Assembly (NCBI GenBank): GCA_900555805.1
Contig: USMJ01000067.1
Span: 1-6,699, forward strand
Direction: 5' to 3'
Source of the DNA: an uncultured Oscillospiraceae bacterium
GTDB lineage: Bacteria > Bacillota > Clostridia > Oscillospirales > Acutalibacteraceae
Length of the DNA: 6,699 nt
Notes under the pieces: model-generated
What the model was told of the DNA's origin: nothing
The model's input: only the letters and a program-made list of their open reading frames with translations
The model's database searches: none
Part shown: positions 5,416 to 6,699 of the stretch, in pieces
Position numbering within the stretch: position 1 is the stretch's first letter
Layout of the letters: each line of letters opens with the position of its first letter
Program-made: the position numbers and the translations under genes

Positions 5416-6012
5416 ATGATCTATTCTCTATCGGCTAAAATATCCGAGCGCCTGACCTCCATGGGCTATGTTGACCCGGATGAGACAGAAACGGTGGCTT
5501 ACGGCTTTTTCACAATGCTGTCAAAAATAATCTATGCCCTGATAGCTTTTTCTCTCGGGGCGCTTATGGGCAGATTGCCCGAAAGTATGGTTTTCTATTT
5601 TTCCGTTCTGTTTATCAGAAAATATTCGGGAAGCTTTCATGCCGACACGGAGGGGAGATGCTTTGTCATTTCATCGCTCAGTATCGCTTGTTCGATTTGC
5701 CTGTTGGCTCTCAGTTGTCTGTACACCGAAGCGGCTGCTGTATTGATAATACTGTCCGCGGTTTCGGGTGTCGCGATTGTTTGGCTTTCACCTGTTCCTG
5801 CGATTGAAAAACCGCTCGATGAACGGGAGACGGCGAGATTTCGGCGAAATGCGAGAATAAGATTTGCGGTTCTGTCTGTTCTCGTCATTGCCGCAGGCTT
5901 CACGCCGTTCAAAAGTTACTGCTACGCAGGGCTGTCGGCGATAGCGCTTGTCGGAACATTTTTAGCGATAGGAAAGGTCAAAGTCAATTTTGTACTTAAC
6001 AACAAAGCTTAA
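5416..6012 (+). CDS. agrB: AgrB-like accessory gene regulator membrane protease
   Basis: Integral membrane cysteine endopeptidase that cleaves the AgrD tail and forms the cyclic intermediate. The catalytic pair is visible as SGSFHADTEGRC: His75 and Cys82, seven residues apart, the same spacing as His77/Cys84 of S. aureus AgrB. Hydrophobic segments follow at about 35-52, 57-68, 84-103, 107-125, 148-161 and 167-185. The conserved loop PVPAIEKPLDERE (about 125-137) and the basic FRRNARIRF are also typical. The 198 residues agree with the family. It starts two bases after the agrD stop with almost no ribosome site of its own, so coupled translation is likely, and it ends directly before a strong terminator. 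Confidence 0.93.
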   Translation: MIYSLSAKISERLTSMGYVDPDETETVAYGFFTMLSKIIYALIAFSLGALMGRLPESMVFYFSVLFIRKYSGSFHADTEGRCFVISSLSIACSICLLALSCLYTEAAAVLIILSAVSGVAIVWLSPVPAIEKPLDERETARFRRNARIRFAVLSVLVIAAGFTPFKSYCYAGLSAIALVGTFLAIGKVKVNFVLNNKA

Positions 6013-6049
6013 AAAATCACGCCTTGCTTTTTGCAGGGCGTGATTTTTT
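6011..6049 (+). terminator. Strong, probably bidirectional terminator after agrDB
   Basis: Arms 6011-6027 and 6033-6049 form a near-perfect 17-bp stem (one G-U pair) with loop TTTTT. The outermost six pairs are A-T, giving a T-run on both strands. It ends the agrDB mRNA and can also stop the convergent hydrolase gene. Confidence 0.93.
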
Positions 6050-6088
6050 GCGTGGATCGGCGCAGAGGCACAGAAATTGTCGCAATGA

Positions 6089-6368
6089 TTACGATTTCGC
6101 CGTGCCGTTAAGAAATTCTTCGACAGCGGCGTTGAATTCCGTATGGTTTTTGTCGGCGACGAAGTGGTCGCCCTTGACGAACACAAGCTTTGAATTCGGT
6201 ATGCCTGCGGCAATTTTCTCGGTGTGTTTGTGTTTGATGAGGTCGTTCGTGCCTGCGATAACAAGGGTCGGGGAGGTTATTTCCGACAGGTCGGAGGGGT
6301 CGATGTTCGGGTCTTTGACCATGAGCCCGAGCATCTCTTTTTTCGCCTTGGCTTTCGGATCGAAGAAT
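6089..6368 (-). pseudogene. Alpha/beta hydrolase, C-terminal fragment only
   Basis: About 90 C-terminal residues of an alpha/beta-hydrolase-fold protein, ending at TAA 6089-6091. Clear landmarks are the strand SPTLVIAGTNDLI, with the acid residue of the triad in GTND, and KGDHFVADKNHTEF with the catalytic His, followed by the closing helix VEEFLNG. The N-terminal half (oxyanion strand and GxSxG nucleophile elbow) is missing. Upstream of about 6368 the reverse-strand frame stays open to 6580, but it encodes an implausible run of Phe, Ala and Cys that is only the antisense of a Lys-rich plus-strand gene. The gene is therefore cut at a junction. The substrate cannot be inferred. Confidence 0.75.
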
Positions 6369-6699
6369 GCGAAGAAAGAAGCGAAGCTTGCGGCAAAAGC
6401 AGAGAAACAGGCAATGCGTGAAGCAAAGAAAAGTGCAAAGAAGAAAAAGAGCAGTTCAGCTACAGCACATCCAAGACAGCAGCCGGAAGGGAAGAAGGTT
6501 TCAGGAGAAAAAGGTGGAACCACTGAAAAGAAAGTAGCAAATACTGCCAAAGATAAACGGATTACAGCACAGCAGTCCATTCCTTATCATGAGATGGGGA
6601 GAGATGGTATCTGCCGTGTGCAGGATAGATTTTATTCCAAGACCATCCGTTTTTATGACATCAACTACCAGTTAGCTCAGAATGAGGACAAAAATGCGA
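6363..6699 (+). CDS. VirB4-like conjugation ATPase, N-terminal fragment
   Basis: Plus-strand frame open to the window end. It begins with a strongly basic Lys/Ala/Glu stretch (AKKEAKLAAKAEKQAMREAK), then a Ser/Gly/Lys linker, then TAQQSIPYHEMGRDGICRV and FYDINYQLAQNEDKNA. The latter resembles the start of VirB4/TraE-like ATPases of Clostridia conjugative elements (the CD1110-type family, recalled from memory), which power type IV secretion of DNA. Walker motifs lie beyond the window. The true start is not visible: the frame runs back into sequence antisense to the hydrolase, where ATG 6303 has a fortuitous GGAGG and would be mis-called. ATG 6414 lacks a ribosome site. Codon use is A-rich (AAA, GAA, AAG), unlike its neighbours. 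Confidence 0.72.

Noticed and set aside
6369..6580. Hydrophobic Phe/Ala-rich N-terminal extension of the hydrolase frame that resembles a signal peptide or membrane region
   Set aside because: It is the reverse complement of a Lys/Ala/Glu-rich coding stretch (AAG/AAA/GAA codons become CTT/TTT/TTC). The plus-strand translation matches a conjugation ATPase N-terminus instead.
1..6699. CRISPR arrays, tRNA or rRNA genes, IS elements with terminal inverted repeats, riboswitches
   Set aside because: Reading both strands showed no regularly spaced repeats, no cloverleaf or rRNA-like conserved blocks, no transposase motifs and no recognisable riboswitch core.

Overview
The window looks like a piece of a Gram-positive Clostridia genome (Firmicutes, plausibly an Oscillospiraceae/Ruminococcaceae-type gut bacterium, possibly from an assembled metagenome). 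The clues are an agr-type peptide quorum-sensing locus, strict sigma-A-like promoters, AGGAG-type ribosome sites, and a VirB4-like ATPase fragment of the kind found on Clostridia conjugative elements. The species assignment is inference.

Layout. Positions 1-2221 hold a tightly packed minus-strand RNA/DNA maintenance operon, read from right to left: trmB (tRNA m7G46 methyltransferase), xth/exoA (exodeoxyribonuclease III family) and dusB (tRNA-dihydrouridine synthase, cut by the window edge). The genes overlap by 4 and 7 bases and are visibly GC-rich. Positions 2222-2510 are non-coding: a candidate trmB promoter, then a compact minus-strand transcription unit. That unit has a perfect TTGACA-17-TATAAT promoter, a short hairpin and a strong terminator, and is best explained as a ~90-nt small RNA. 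It may be an orphan type I antitoxin.

Positions 2510-6012 form a complete agr-like quorum-sensing module of lower GC content. A minus-strand arm encodes an AgrC-like sensor kinase and a LytTR response regulator, with an XRE-family repressor gene upstream. A divergent plus-strand arm encodes an AgrD-like pro-peptide and the AgrB-like membrane protease. The expected circuit is: AgrB processes AgrD into a cyclic peptide, AgrC senses it outside the cell, and the phosphorylated LytTR regulator acts on promoters, perhaps including its own, which carries a pair of direct repeats. The pro-peptide has no cysteine, so any ring would have to be a lactone through Ser or Thr. A 32-codon ORF and a hairpin abutting the agrD ribosome site lie in the agrD leader. 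A strong, probably bidirectional terminator ends agrDB.

Positions 6089-6699 are abnormal. The C-terminal part of a minus-strand alpha/beta hydrolase is fused, near 6350-6375, to the N-terminal part of a plus-strand VirB4-like conjugation ATPase with no visible att site or IS end. This is either a real rearrangement or a chimeric assembly join.
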